From positions 1 to 10,104 of the forward strand of contig JAQUQY010000037.1 in the NCBI GenBank assembly GCA_028715865.1: DNA of 10,104 nt, given 5' to 3'. A program made the position numbers and the translations under genes. Below, piece after piece: positions 1-5,805 of the stretch. The notes beneath the pieces are model-generated. The model saw nothing but the letters and a program-made list of their open reading frames with translations. It did not search any database and had not been told where the DNA came from. The stretch comes from Syntrophales bacterium. GTDB taxonomy: Bacteria > Desulfobacterota > Syntrophia > Syntrophales > UBA2210. How positions within the stretch are numbered: the stretch's first letter is position 1; each line of letters starts with the position of its first letter.

Positions 1-1
1 C

Positions 2-631
2 TACACCTACACGGAACCAACGATTTTTTTTGAGTTCGCCCGTGACGTCGCCCTGCAGGCCAGAAGCAAGGGGATGCTCAATTTATTCGTAACAAACGGA
101 TACCTTTCCATGGAGGCTTTGGAGCTGGCGGCTGCCTTTCTCGACGCGGCAAATGTGGATCTAAAGTCTTTCAGTGACGGTTTTTACAGGAAATACTGCG
201 GCGGAAGGCTGGAACCGGTTCTGGACACGCTTCGTGAAATGCGCCGGAGAAACATATGGATCGAGGTAACAACGCTTATTATCCCAACCCTCAACGACAG
301 CATGGAAGAGCTTCGCGATATGGCCCGCTTCATCCGCTCCCTTGGACCTGAAGTGCCATGGCACATCAGCCGTTACCACCCTCACTACAAGATGCGGGAC
401 ATCGGCCCTACGCCCGCAAAAACAATACAGAAAGTCCGGGAAGCAGGCATGGAGGAAGGGCTGCGATACGTCTACGCGGGCAATCTTCCCGGTGATGAAG
501 GAGAAAAAACCTTTTGCGCTGAATGCGGGAAGCTTTTAATCGACCGTTTCGGCTTCACTATCACCGGAATCGATCTCGAGGGGCACGGCTGCCCGCACTG
601 CGGAACGAGACTGGAAGGAATTTTTGAATAA
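2..631 (+). CDS. amrS: AmmeMemoRadiSam system radical SAM enzyme, C-terminal part
   Basis: The reading frame is open from the left edge (first full codon at base 2), so this is the last 209 residues; the N-terminus with the CxxxCxxC iron-sulfur/SAM motif is outside the window. Visible family marks are YTYTEPTIFFE at visible residues 1-11, FVTNGY near 29-34, DAANVDLKSFSD near 49-60, and a C-terminal zinc-ribbon-like pair, CAEC and CPHC, in the last 40 residues. This matches AmrS of the AmmeMemoRadiSam group, related in fold to pyruvate formate-lyase activases. In that group the enzyme is found with AMMECR1-like and Memo-like proteins; its substrate is not established as far as I know. Neither partner is visible, so they would have to lie upstream or elsewhere. 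The TAA stop overlaps the ATG of the next gene by one base, which suggests coupled translation. Confidence 0.88.
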   Translation, partial: YTYTEPTIFFEFARDVALQARSKGMLNLFVTNGYLSMEALELAAAFLDAANVDLKSFSDGFYRKYCGGRLEPVLDTLREMRRRNIWIEVTTLIIPTLNDSMEELRDMARFIRSLGPEVPWHISRYHPHYKMRDIGPTPAKTIQKVREAGMEEGLRYVYAGNLPGDEGEKTFCAECGKLLIDRFGFTITGIDLEGHGCPHCGTRLEGIFE

Positions 632-894
632 TGAAACTCTTTTTTACTGTCTTTGTAACAATTTTTCTCGCGGAAATCGCCGACAAAACCCAGATAGCCA
701 CCATGCTCTACGCCTCGGGCGCCGAACACAGCAAGCTTGCCGTGTTCCTGGGGGCGGCCATGGCCCTCGTCCTGGCCACGGCACTGGCAGTCTTCGTGGG
801 CTCCGCCCTGTCTCAATTCATTAACGAAAAAATAATGATGAAACTGGCCGGGGGAGCCTTTATAGCCGTTGGGATCTGGACGCTCGCGCAGTAA
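631..894 (+). CDS. Half-size UPF0016 (GDT1/TMEM165) family membrane protein
   Basis: This 87-residue, very hydrophobic protein has one copy of the UPF0016 unit: a first membrane helix carrying EIADKTQ (residues 15-21), a second near 36-58 and a third near 70-85. The family motif is E-x-G-D-K-T/S, in which the acidic residues are thought to bind the transported cation; members move Mn2+ or Ca2+ out of the cytoplasm. Full-size members have two such units in inverted orientation. A single unit implies assembly as a homodimer or with a second small protein; no second copy is present in this window. The motif glycine is alanine here. The ATG shares its A with the amrS stop codon, so translation is probably coupled. 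Whether cation transport is linked to AmrS function cannot be told from sequence. Family assignment is firm; the substrate is inferred. Confidence 0.85.
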   Translation: MKLFFTVFVTIFLAEIADKTQIATMLYASGAEHSKLAVFLGAAMALVLATALAVFVGSALSQFINEKIMMKLAGGAFIAVGIWTLAQ

Positions 895-920
895 CCGGCG
901 CACAGGCATTCCGCGCGGCA

Positions 921-960
921 TGAAACCCCCGCTCCAGGCATCCGGGGGGCTTCACTCTTT
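921..960. terminator. Possible bidirectional terminator between convergent genes
   Basis: TGAA plus CCCCC (921-930) can pair with GGGGG plus TTCA (944-954) around a loop of about 13 nt, with a small internal mismatch. The right arm is followed on the plus strand by CTCTTTT. The hairpin lies between the ends of the UPF0016 gene and the LysM gene, and the LysM stop codon (952-954) is within its right arm. The U-run is short, so intrinsic termination is plausible rather than certain. Confidence 0.45.
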
Positions 961-1578
961 TGTCCCCGGATTTATCAAGAGACGTTGACCGACATTTAAC
1001 GTATCCTTGGGCCCTATCTTGTTTATGGCGCATAGCCGGTCAAGAGAAATGTTGTGCATCCGGGCAATTCCGAAAAGGGTTTCTCCTCTTTGCACCGTGT
1101 GATAGAGGGGAGCGTCCCCCGAGGATGCCTTCCTGACCGCCTGAATATCGCTGACAACGTAACCGATTCTCTGCTGAAGCGCTTCCACCTTTCCGGCGAG
1201 AATATCAAGCCGATCGGCAAGAGCCCCCTCTTCAGGAACAGATACCTGAGCCTCCAGCAGGTCCAATATCGCCGCCTCCAGGCCGTCAAGCTGCGCCAGG
1301 CGCGATTCTATTCTGTCAACTCGGACGAGAAGCGCCCTGAAATCATCCTTTGAAACGGAGCCTTCCCTGGCCGGAAAAAAAATTATAGCGAGGATAATCA
1401 CAGCCAGGATTGCCCCGCCCCCCGCCACAAGAGTTTTTTTGCGCTCCCGGAACCACTCCGTCAGGCCATCGGGATCATTATCAAAATCACCGTCGTCATG
1501 GCCATTCTCCTCTTCGCGGTCGCTTTCATCTTCATGGTCCTCGAGTTCAATGATATCCTCTTCGGAATCCTTCAGCAT
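952..1578 (-). CDS. Single-pass membrane protein with acidic cytoplasmic tail and C-terminal LysM domain
   Basis: The 208-residue protein has four visible parts. Residues 1-40 are extremely acidic (20 Asp/Glu) and probably disordered. RERKK at 44-48 precedes one transmembrane segment at about 49-69, which by the positive-inside rule puts the tail in the cytoplasm and the rest in the periplasm. Residues 75-150 are rich in Leu, Ala, Arg and Glu with heptad-like spacing and probably form a coiled coil. Residues 159-204 are a LysM domain (YHTVQRGETLFGIARMHN, later LNVGQRLLI). LysM binds the N-acetylglucosamine backbone of peptidoglycan, so the protein probably links the inner membrane to the wall. 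No hydrolase domain is present, so it is not itself a wall-cutting enzyme. The ATG has AAGGA about 12 nt upstream and a good promoter behind that. Specific role unknown. Confidence 0.8.
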   Translation of the reverse strand: MLKDSEEDIIELEDHEDESDREEENGHDDGDFDNDPDGLTEWFRERKKTLVAGGGAILAVIILAIIFFPAREGSVSKDDFRALLVRVDRIESRLAQLDGLEAAILDLLEAQVSVPEEGALADRLDILAGKVEALQQRIGYVVSDIQAVRKASSGDAPLYHTVQRGETLFGIARMHNISLDRLCAINKIGPKDTLNVGQRLLINPGTKE

Positions 1579-1610
1579 GGCACAAAATTCCTTTCGAGAT
1601 GGTTTTGAGA

Positions 1611-1639
1611 AGTATAAACAAGGGTGTAAGACCCGTCAA
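1611..1639 (-). promoter_or_regulatory. Sigma70-type promoter of the LysM protein gene
   Basis: On the minus strand TTGACG (1639-1634) is followed after exactly 17 bp by TATACT (1616-1611). Each hexamer is one base off consensus with ideal spacing. The start of transcription would fall near 1604, giving a leader of about 25 nt before the ATG at 1578, with room for the AAGGA ribosome site. No other hexamer pair in this gap comes close on this strand. Confidence 0.7.
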
Positions 1640-1726
1640 GGAAGTATTATTAAGAAACAACCAATGCCATTAAATGTACGGAAACGCCGAAGCACCCCCT
1701 CAAATCAGAACAAACGAAAAAGACCA

Positions 1727-1755
1727 TGGATAATAGAGTCAGGATAGTATAGAAT
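1727..1755 (+). promoter_or_regulatory. Candidate promoter for the 65-residue protein gene
   Basis: TGGATA (1727-1732) and TAGAAT (1750-1755) are 17 bp apart; the -10 matches 5 of 6 consensus bases and the -35 matches 4 of 6. It lies about 40 bp before the ATG at 1798 and points away from the LysM promoter, so the gap 1579-1797 appears to be a divergent promoter region. Overlapping alternatives for the -10 (TATAGA, TAGTAT) make the exact box uncertain. Confidence 0.4.
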
Positions 1756-1797
1756 ACGCCCCACCTAAAAAGATAATCTTCTGAAAGGAGAGTTTCT

Positions 1798-1995
1798 ATG
1801 GCGGCCGTAGTACAGCAGAAAGGCGATAAGGTGCGCCAGGCCATAAAGCGCATATCGGCAAAACTTGAAGAAAAGGAAGACGCGAAACTGACAACGCTCG
1901 TTCAGGAAGCGGGACAGGAATACAACCTCTCGCCGATGGAACAGGAATTTCTGTTCAACTTTTTCAAAGACGGCAAAAAATTACAGGAAGAATAA
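1798..1995 (+). CDS. Small hypothetical protein, 65 residues
   Basis: I do not recognise the family. The gene looks real: AAAGGAGAG sits at ideal distance before the ATG, a candidate promoter lies upstream, and the frame is clean to TAA. The protein is hydrophilic and probably all-helical. Residues 1-40 are a charged stretch with many Lys, Glu, Gln and Ala that could form an amphipathic or coiled-coil helix. A second part follows, with LSPMEQEFLFNFF at 44-56 that resembles a short helix-turn-helix-sized packing unit but has no clear DNA-binding signature. There is no signal peptide, membrane segment or cysteine. The alpha/beta hydrolase gene begins 49 bp downstream on the same strand with no obvious terminator between, so the two may form an operon. 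A cytoplasmic accessory or regulatory protein is possible, but nothing fixes its function. Confidence 0.65.
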   Translation: MAAVVQQKGDKVRQAIKRISAKLEEKEDAKLTTLVQEAGQEYNLSPMEQEFLFNFFKDGKKLQEE

Positions 1996-2044
1996 ATAAA
2001 GCTGAGATGACAGCCACCAATGCCGGCGCCGGGGGGATCGGCCA

Positions 2045-2980
2045 ATGAACGGAAACAGAGAACCCCGCGTCGGAATCGGCCGCGGGTTTCAAATCGACGG
2101 AAGCGCCGAAGGGCTCGAAAGCTGCACGGAGCCGGGTGTGGCAATTTTCGATACCCTTACGGAAACCTCCGACGGGATTAGACTGCGGGTAATTGATTTC
2201 ATTCCCCCCTCTGAAAACGCCCTAAAACCCTCCATTGTCTTCGTGGCGGGCTGGATCTCCATGATTTCCGCCTGGAAAGAGGTGCTGAAGGTTCTGACGC
2301 CGCGATTCAGGACGCTCTATATCGAAACGCGGGAGAAGAGAAGCGCCGGGATTGACTGGAGCAATTCTCCGGATTTTTCAATATACCGCATGACCCTCGA
2401 CCTTGGCGAAATCATAGAGGAACGCATACCGCCTGACCGTCCTTTCTGCATCGCCGGCAGCTCACTGGGGTCCACCGTTATTCTGGAATACCTGGCCCTG
2501 GGGTCACGTTCCCCCCTGCTGGCAATCGTCATCGCTCCGAACGCCGAATTCAAAATACCATCCTGGTTCTATACCGTAGCCCGGTTCATTCCCACGGCCA
2601 CCTACGGAGCCGTAAAGGAACTGATAAAATGGCACCTTCGTAAACACCGTATAGACAGTAAAAAAGAAAAGGAACAGGTGGAAAAGTACGAAAGGTCCCT
2701 GGACTGGGCAGACCCAAGGCGATTGAAGGCCGGAGCCTTGACAATGAAGGGGTACAGCCTGTGGCCCAAGCTGCCGCTGATAAAAGCTCCCGTGATAATC
2801 ATCGGGGCCGAATCAGACACCCTTCACGGTCTTTACGAAATCAGACGAATGAAAGAACTCATCCCCGGCGCCCGCCTTGAAGTCATGAAAAGCAACCGTG
2901 AAACTCACAGTGAAAAAGCGGGCCGATTCATGCTTGAACAGATCAATGCAATTACAGCAAATAAGGACTTCTCCGGCTGA
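2045..2980 (+). CDS. Alpha/beta hydrolase, 311 residues
   Basis: A cytoplasmic serine hydrolase of the alpha/beta fold. SIVFVAGW at 63-70 is the first core strand followed by the oxyanion-hole turn. The nucleophile elbow is GSSLG at 138-142, with Ser140. Asp258 in IIIGAESD and His288 in RETHSEKAG complete the expected Ser-Asp-His triad in the right order and spacing. Residues 165-235 form the helical cap region that sets substrate choice. Residues 1-35 extend ahead of the core, show no signal peptide and could be partly artefactual, though no better start is obvious; a G-rich ribosome site lies about 9 nt before the ATG. The substrate is unknown: esterase, thioesterase or lipase-like activities all fit. 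The gene probably shares a transcript with the 65-residue protein. It ends 24 bp before an inverted-repeat element. Confidence 0.82.
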   Translation: MNGNREPRVGIGRGFQIDGSAEGLESCTEPGVAIFDTLTETSDGIRLRVIDFIPPSENALKPSIVFVAGWISMISAWKEVLKVLTPRFRTLYIETREKRSAGIDWSNSPDFSIYRMTLDLGEIIEERIPPDRPFCIAGSSLGSTVILEYLALGSRSPLLAIVIAPNAEFKIPSWFYTVARFIPTATYGAVKELIKWHLRKHRIDSKKEKEQVEKYERSLDWADPRRLKAGALTMKGYSLWPKLPLIKAPVIIIGAESDTLHGLYEIRRMKELIPGARLEVMKSNRETHSEKAGRFMLEQINAITANKDFSG

Positions 2981-3004
2981 GCAATAAAAATGGAGAGCTA
3001 AACC

Positions 3005-3200
3005 TTGATGACTTCGTAAAAAGTCTTTGAAACCATCGAATTAGATGGCTTTGTAAAAAGAGCCGCAGGCAAGACGGGCAAATCCTGAGGAATGAGGCGC
3101 ACTTACGGTGCGTCGCAGTGACGAAGGATGAAGCCCAACGAAGCATCCGGTTATAATGCCGGAGGTCACACCCTCCGGTGCCTTTTTACGAAGTCATCAA
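3005..3200. mobile_element. MITE-like element with perfect 19-bp terminal inverted repeats
   Basis: TTGATGACTTCGTAAAAAG at 3005-3023 recurs as an exact reverse complement at 3182-3200, bounding 196 bp that encode nothing. Inside are a degenerate direct copy of the terminal sequence (3044-3060, 15 of 17 bases alike), a CCATC/GATGG hairpin (3033-3048), CGCAC/GTGCG (3098-3112) and CCGGAGG/CCTCCGG (3159-3178). Terminal repeats without a transposase fit a non-autonomous element moved in trans. I see no convincing target-site duplication (flanks AAACC and CCGTC). From memory, not checked, similar repeats are frequent in deltaproteobacterial genomes. It lies between the convergent hydrolase and permease genes. 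Confidence 0.75.
3159..3187 (+). terminator. Terminator-like hairpin inside the repeat element
   Basis: CCGGAGG (3159-3165) and CCTCCGG (3172-3178) form a perfect 7-bp GC-rich stem with a 6-nt loop, followed by TGC and then CTTTTT, which comes from the right terminal repeat. On the plus strand this has the form of an intrinsic terminator and would stop transcripts running out of the alpha/beta hydrolase gene before they oppose the permease gene. Confidence 0.5.
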
Positions 3201-4240
3201 CCGTCTTCATTTGATGCCCGCCAATACCGCCTGCCCGATCCCATCATTACGCTTAAGGGCCTCAGCTCATGTATGTTCTCGCAGACTATTTTAATGGCTG
3301 AGGCTATGGGAATGGCGAGAAGAGCCCCGACGATACCCCAGAGCCACCCCCAGAAGAGCAGGGACAGCAGGATTACCACGGGGCTGAGGTTCAAGCGGTC
3401 GCCGAATATTTTCGGCGCGATAACATTTCCTATGGTCATTTGAATGGAGGTCACCACGACCAGCGTTACCACGGCGGGCCAGAGAGTCGGATAATATTGA
3501 AGAAGGGCCAGAATTACCGGCGGTATGGAAGCAATAATGGATCCGATGGTGGGAATGAAATTCAACACGAAGGCCAGTGCGCCCCAGGTAAGGGCAAAGT
3601 CCACCCCTATAAAGGAAAGGGAGGCCCACACAAGGAAACCCGTCGCGAAGCTGATAAGAACCTGGGCCGACAGGTAGCGTGTTATGTCCGAAGATATGGA
3701 GGAAACAATCCGGTTGACCTGTTCCGCCTGGTCGCCCGACATGGCGCTCAAGAGCTTGTACTTGGAGTAAGGCTTGCCAAGCAGGAGAAAAACAAGGAAG
3801 ATAATGATCAGAACAACATTGGAGAGTATGTTGAACAGGGACCCCGACAGCCTCAAAAGCAGGTCGCGGATCGTCCGCGCCCAGTCGTAATCTTCAAGGG
3901 GATTGTATTTAAGGTTCGCTATGCGGCTTATCTCCCCGGTCAGAATCCCGAAGCGCTCCTCGTACTTGGGGAACTCCGCCATTATGGAAAAAACACGGCC
4001 CTGGAGAAAAACGACCCCCATATAGCCGACCCCAAAAAGCAGTATGATCACCAACAAAATGGCGATAGGAAGGGGAATCTTGCGCCTGGTCATGGTGTTC
4101 ACAACGGGACCCACCACAAAGGTAAGAAGCCAGGCAATTACCAGGGGCAGAATTACCTGCTGGGCCACCTTGAGGACAAAACCGATGGCTACCAGGGCTA
4201 TCACGCCTATGAAGAAGAGAAGCGGCTTTTCCTTGTCCAC
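3197..4240 (-). CDS. AI-2E (PerM/UPF0118) family membrane transporter
   Basis: The protein has 347 residues, normal for the family. About eight membrane segments can be seen: 7-23, 25-44 and 58-80, a soluble stretch 85-135, then 139-156, 195-212, 215-250, 255-275 and 285-318. Family marks are NFIPTIGSIIASIPP (227-241) and IGNVIAPKIFG with RLNLSPVVILLSLLFWGW (270-299). Characterised relatives include AI-2 exporters and Na+/H+ antiporters, so the substrate cannot be named. The start is GTG (4238-4240), with a modest AAAGG about 12 nt upstream; no ATG fits better. The last codons run into the right terminal repeat of the adjacent element, where a tandem TGA-TGA ends the gene, so the extreme C-terminus (after about residue 340) may be altered from the ancestral one. 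The core fold is intact. Convergent with the hydrolase gene. Confidence 0.88.
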   Translation of the reverse strand: MDKEKPLLFFIGVIALVAIGFVLKVAQQVILPLVIAWLLTFVVGPVVNTMTRRKIPLPIAILLVIILLFGVGYMGVVFLQGRVFSIMAEFPKYEERFGILTGEISRIANLKYNPLEDYDWARTIRDLLLRLSGSLFNILSNVVLIIIFLVFLLLGKPYSKYKLLSAMSGDQAEQVNRIVSSISSDITRYLSAQVLISFATGFLVWASLSFIGVDFALTWGALAFVLNFIPTIGSIIASIPPVILALLQYYPTLWPAVVTLVVVTSIQMTIGNVIAPKIFGDRLNLSPVVILLSLLFWGWLWGIVGALLAIPIASAIKIVCENIHELRPLSVMMGSGRRYWRASNEDG

Positions 4241-4512
4241 TATAAAGAGTGCCTTTCGGAGCCTTTTACTTATTGTACACGCCCGACCCGTTCAGAACCG
4301 TCGGCTTACACCTTCCCTGCTGTAAGGGAAACTTCCCCGGCCTTATTCAATAAAAAGGGAAGCGGTTAGCGAATTGCCAAATGGTGTTCTGCGGAACAAT
4401 ATCACAGAGCCGCCTCTCTGTCATCACTTTCATCAAGCATGATTCTTAATGTTCATACTGCTGTAATCATTGAAGATATTTCGTCACGCAAATTGTTTAA
4501 TCAAAACTTTTA
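4241..4512. other. Non-coding stretch between divergent units
   Basis: No convincing gene is present. Reading leftwards, a good -10 (TACAAT on the minus strand, about 35 bp before the permease GTG) lacks a matching -35. Two small hairpins can be drawn: TTCCCT/AGGGAA (4313-4330, 6-nt loop), perhaps in the permease leader, and ACAGAG/CTCTGT (4404-4421, 6-nt loop), which has no U-run. From about 4440 to 4512 the DNA becomes AT-rich, which may serve as an UP-element-like region for the rightward promoter that follows. Confidence 0.4.
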
Positions 4513-4542
4513 TTGACAAAAAGCGGCCGCTGTGCATGAAAT
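4513..4542 (+). promoter_or_regulatory. Promoter for the deoxyhypusine-synthase-like gene and leuB
   Basis: A perfect -35 TTGACA (4513-4518) is followed after 18 bp by TGAAAT (4537-4542), 4 of 6 matches to the -10 consensus. AT-rich DNA lies upstream. Transcription would begin near 4549, leaving a leader of about 205 nt before the ATG at 4756. The weak -10 leaves room for control by an activator. Confidence 0.5.
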
Positions 4543-4755
4543 ACCCCCGCCGGCCGGGAGAGACTCCGCCAGGAGTTTTTTGAGCAGCCTTGCTAATGAA
4601 CATGGCATAACATTGAAACTGCTGGAGATTATGCCGCGGCATCCGGGGCGCTCAACGGAAAAAGCCACCCGATTATGCGGGGCTCCAACTAATAGTCATC
4701 ATAGAACAGGGAAACGCCGCTCCCTTCCACGGGGAAAGGAGGCTTATGCGGGATC
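4543..4755 (+). promoter_or_regulatory. Long structured 5' leader with sequestered ribosome site
   Basis: About 205 nt without a credible gene separate the promoter from the coding start. Near its 5' end ACTCC/GGAGT (4563-4576, 4-nt loop) is followed by TTTTT. ATGCCGCGGCAT (4631-4642) is a perfect 12-bp palindrome. TTATGC occurs at 4629, 4673 and 4744. At the 3' end CTCCCTTCC (4720-4728) pairs with GGAAAGGAG (4733-4741) with one C-A mismatch and an ACGG loop, burying the AAGGAG ribosome site. AGGGA (4708-4712) could instead pair with TCCCT (4721-4725), breaking that hairpin. Such a mutually exclusive pair suggests translational control. I could not match it to a known riboswitch class. Confidence 0.4.
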
Positions 4756-5781
4756 ATGAAAAAGTTTTTTACAATCCAGGAAAGTGGTAAGAAGGTGAAG
4801 TCACAGGGAATAGCCGCCTTCATAAAGCACCATTTCCGTCATTTCAACGCCTCGGCCCTGGTGGACGCCGCCGAGGGCTATCGAAAGTTTGTGGACGGCG
4901 GCGGAACCATGGTAATGGCTGTTGCCGGAGCCATGAGCACCGCCGAGCTGGGTATTTCCCTGGCAGAAATGATACGGCGCGACAAGGTTCATGCCATAAG
5001 CTGCACCGGAGCAAACCTTGAAGAGGACATTTTCAACCTTGTGGCTCACGACTTCTACCTTAGAGTTCCCCACTACAGGGAACTCAACCGCCAGGACGAG
5101 TATGACCTTTTAAAAAAACACATGAACCGGGTCACCGATACCTGTATTCCTGAAGAGGAGGCCTTCCGGCGAATAGAGCGTGAAATTCTCGACCTGTGGA
5201 AGGAAGCCGAAGAAAAAGGAGAGCGCCTCTTCCCCCATGAATTCGCCTACCGGCTCCTGAGAAGCGGCCGGCTTTCCCGGCACTACCAGATCGATCCTGA
5301 AGACAGCTGGGTAATGGCGGCCTCTGAAAAGAATATCCCCATCTTCGTGCCCGGCTGGGAAGACTCCACGCTTGGCAATGTCTATGCGGCCCACTGCCTC
5401 AAAGGAAGAATAAAAAAAGTGCATACCGTGCGCACGGGCATCGAATACATGATGTACCTTTCCGAGTGGTACCGGAAGGCCACCGCCGAAAGTCCCGCGG
5501 GGTTCTTTCAGATAGGCGGGGGCATCGCCGGCGACTTTCCCATCTGCGTGGTACCCATGCTGCGTCAGGACATGAGGCTGAAAGACACCCCCCTATGGGC
5601 CTACTACTGCCAGATAAGCGACGCCACAACCAGCTACGGTTCATACTCTGGAGCAGTTCCCAGCGAAAAAATCACCTGGGAAAAGATAGACGTCGCGACG
5701 CCCAGCTACATCATCGAGTCCGACGCCACCATCGTGGCGCCTCTAATTTTCAGCTATGTCCTGGAAGAATCAGAAACCTGA
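4756..5781 (+). CDS. Deoxyhypusine-synthase-like protein (bacterial family)
   Basis: The 341-residue protein has the deoxyhypusine synthase fold throughout. SCTGANLEEDIFNLVAH (82-98) is the NAD-contacting region, WEDSTLGN (201-208) and FQIGGGIAGDFPIC (251-264) are core motifs, and WEKI (308-311) carries Lys310, equivalent to the catalytic lysine that forms the enzyme-aminobutyl imine in eukaryotes. The HH pair that follows the GGG in eukaryotic enzymes is Gly-Asp here, so spermidine contacts differ. Bacteria lack eIF5A, so classical hypusine formation is unlikely; aminobutyl transfer to a small amine (homospermidine-type chemistry) or another NAD-dependent polyamine reaction is inferred. The ATG fits the start of related proteins as I recall them, but its AAGGAG lies 13 nt upstream, farther than usual, and within a hairpin. 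leuB follows 24 bp downstream, probably in the same operon. Confidence 0.85.
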   Translation: MKKFFTIQESGKKVKSQGIAAFIKHHFRHFNASALVDAAEGYRKFVDGGGTMVMAVAGAMSTAELGISLAEMIRRDKVHAISCTGANLEEDIFNLVAHDFYLRVPHYRELNRQDEYDLLKKHMNRVTDTCIPEEEAFRRIEREILDLWKEAEEKGERLFPHEFAYRLLRSGRLSRHYQIDPEDSWVMAASEKNIPIFVPGWEDSTLGNVYAAHCLKGRIKKVHTVRTGIEYMMYLSEWYRKATAESPAGFFQIGGGIAGDFPICVVPMLRQDMRLKDTPLWAYYCQISDATTSYGSYSGAVPSEKITWEKIDVATPSYIIESDATIVAPLIFSYVLEESET

Positions 5782-5805
5782 AAGACAGGCCGGAGGAAAG
5801 AAGCA

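Noticed and set aside
2996..3208. Target-site duplication flanking the inverted-repeat element
   Set aside because: Bases outside the two ends (AAACC and CCGTC) share at most two to three positions, which is within chance.
4241..4330. Group II intron remnant, because of a CGGTTCTGAACGG-like stretch on the minus strand
   Set aside because: Only a short resemblance to the end of an intron; no domain V fold, no boundary sequences and no reverse transcriptase nearby.
3440..4369. Long plus-strand open frame of 309 codons
   Set aside because: It is antisense to the permease gene, extremely rich in Gly, Lys, Gln and His, and lacks any recognisable domain; it is a by-product of codon bias on the other strand.
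4556..4576. Glycine riboswitch, from a GGGAGAGACTCCGCC stretch
   Set aside because: The remaining conserved core of that aptamer is absent, and no glycine-related gene follows.
4720..4741. Guanidine-II (mini-ykkC) riboswitch, because the hairpin has an ACGG loop next to the ribosome site
   Set aside because: That class needs two ACGR-loop hairpins in tandem. The only other ACGG in the leader (4655-4658) has no complementary flanks, and the genes served are not guanidine-related.
4532..4759. 75-codon frame with GTG start across the leader of the deoxyhypusine-synthase-like gene
   Set aside because: No ribosome site, composition unlike a folded protein (rich in Arg, Pro and His), it overlaps the predicted promoter -10 region and spans the structured leader. 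It has no leucine run that would make it an attenuation peptide.
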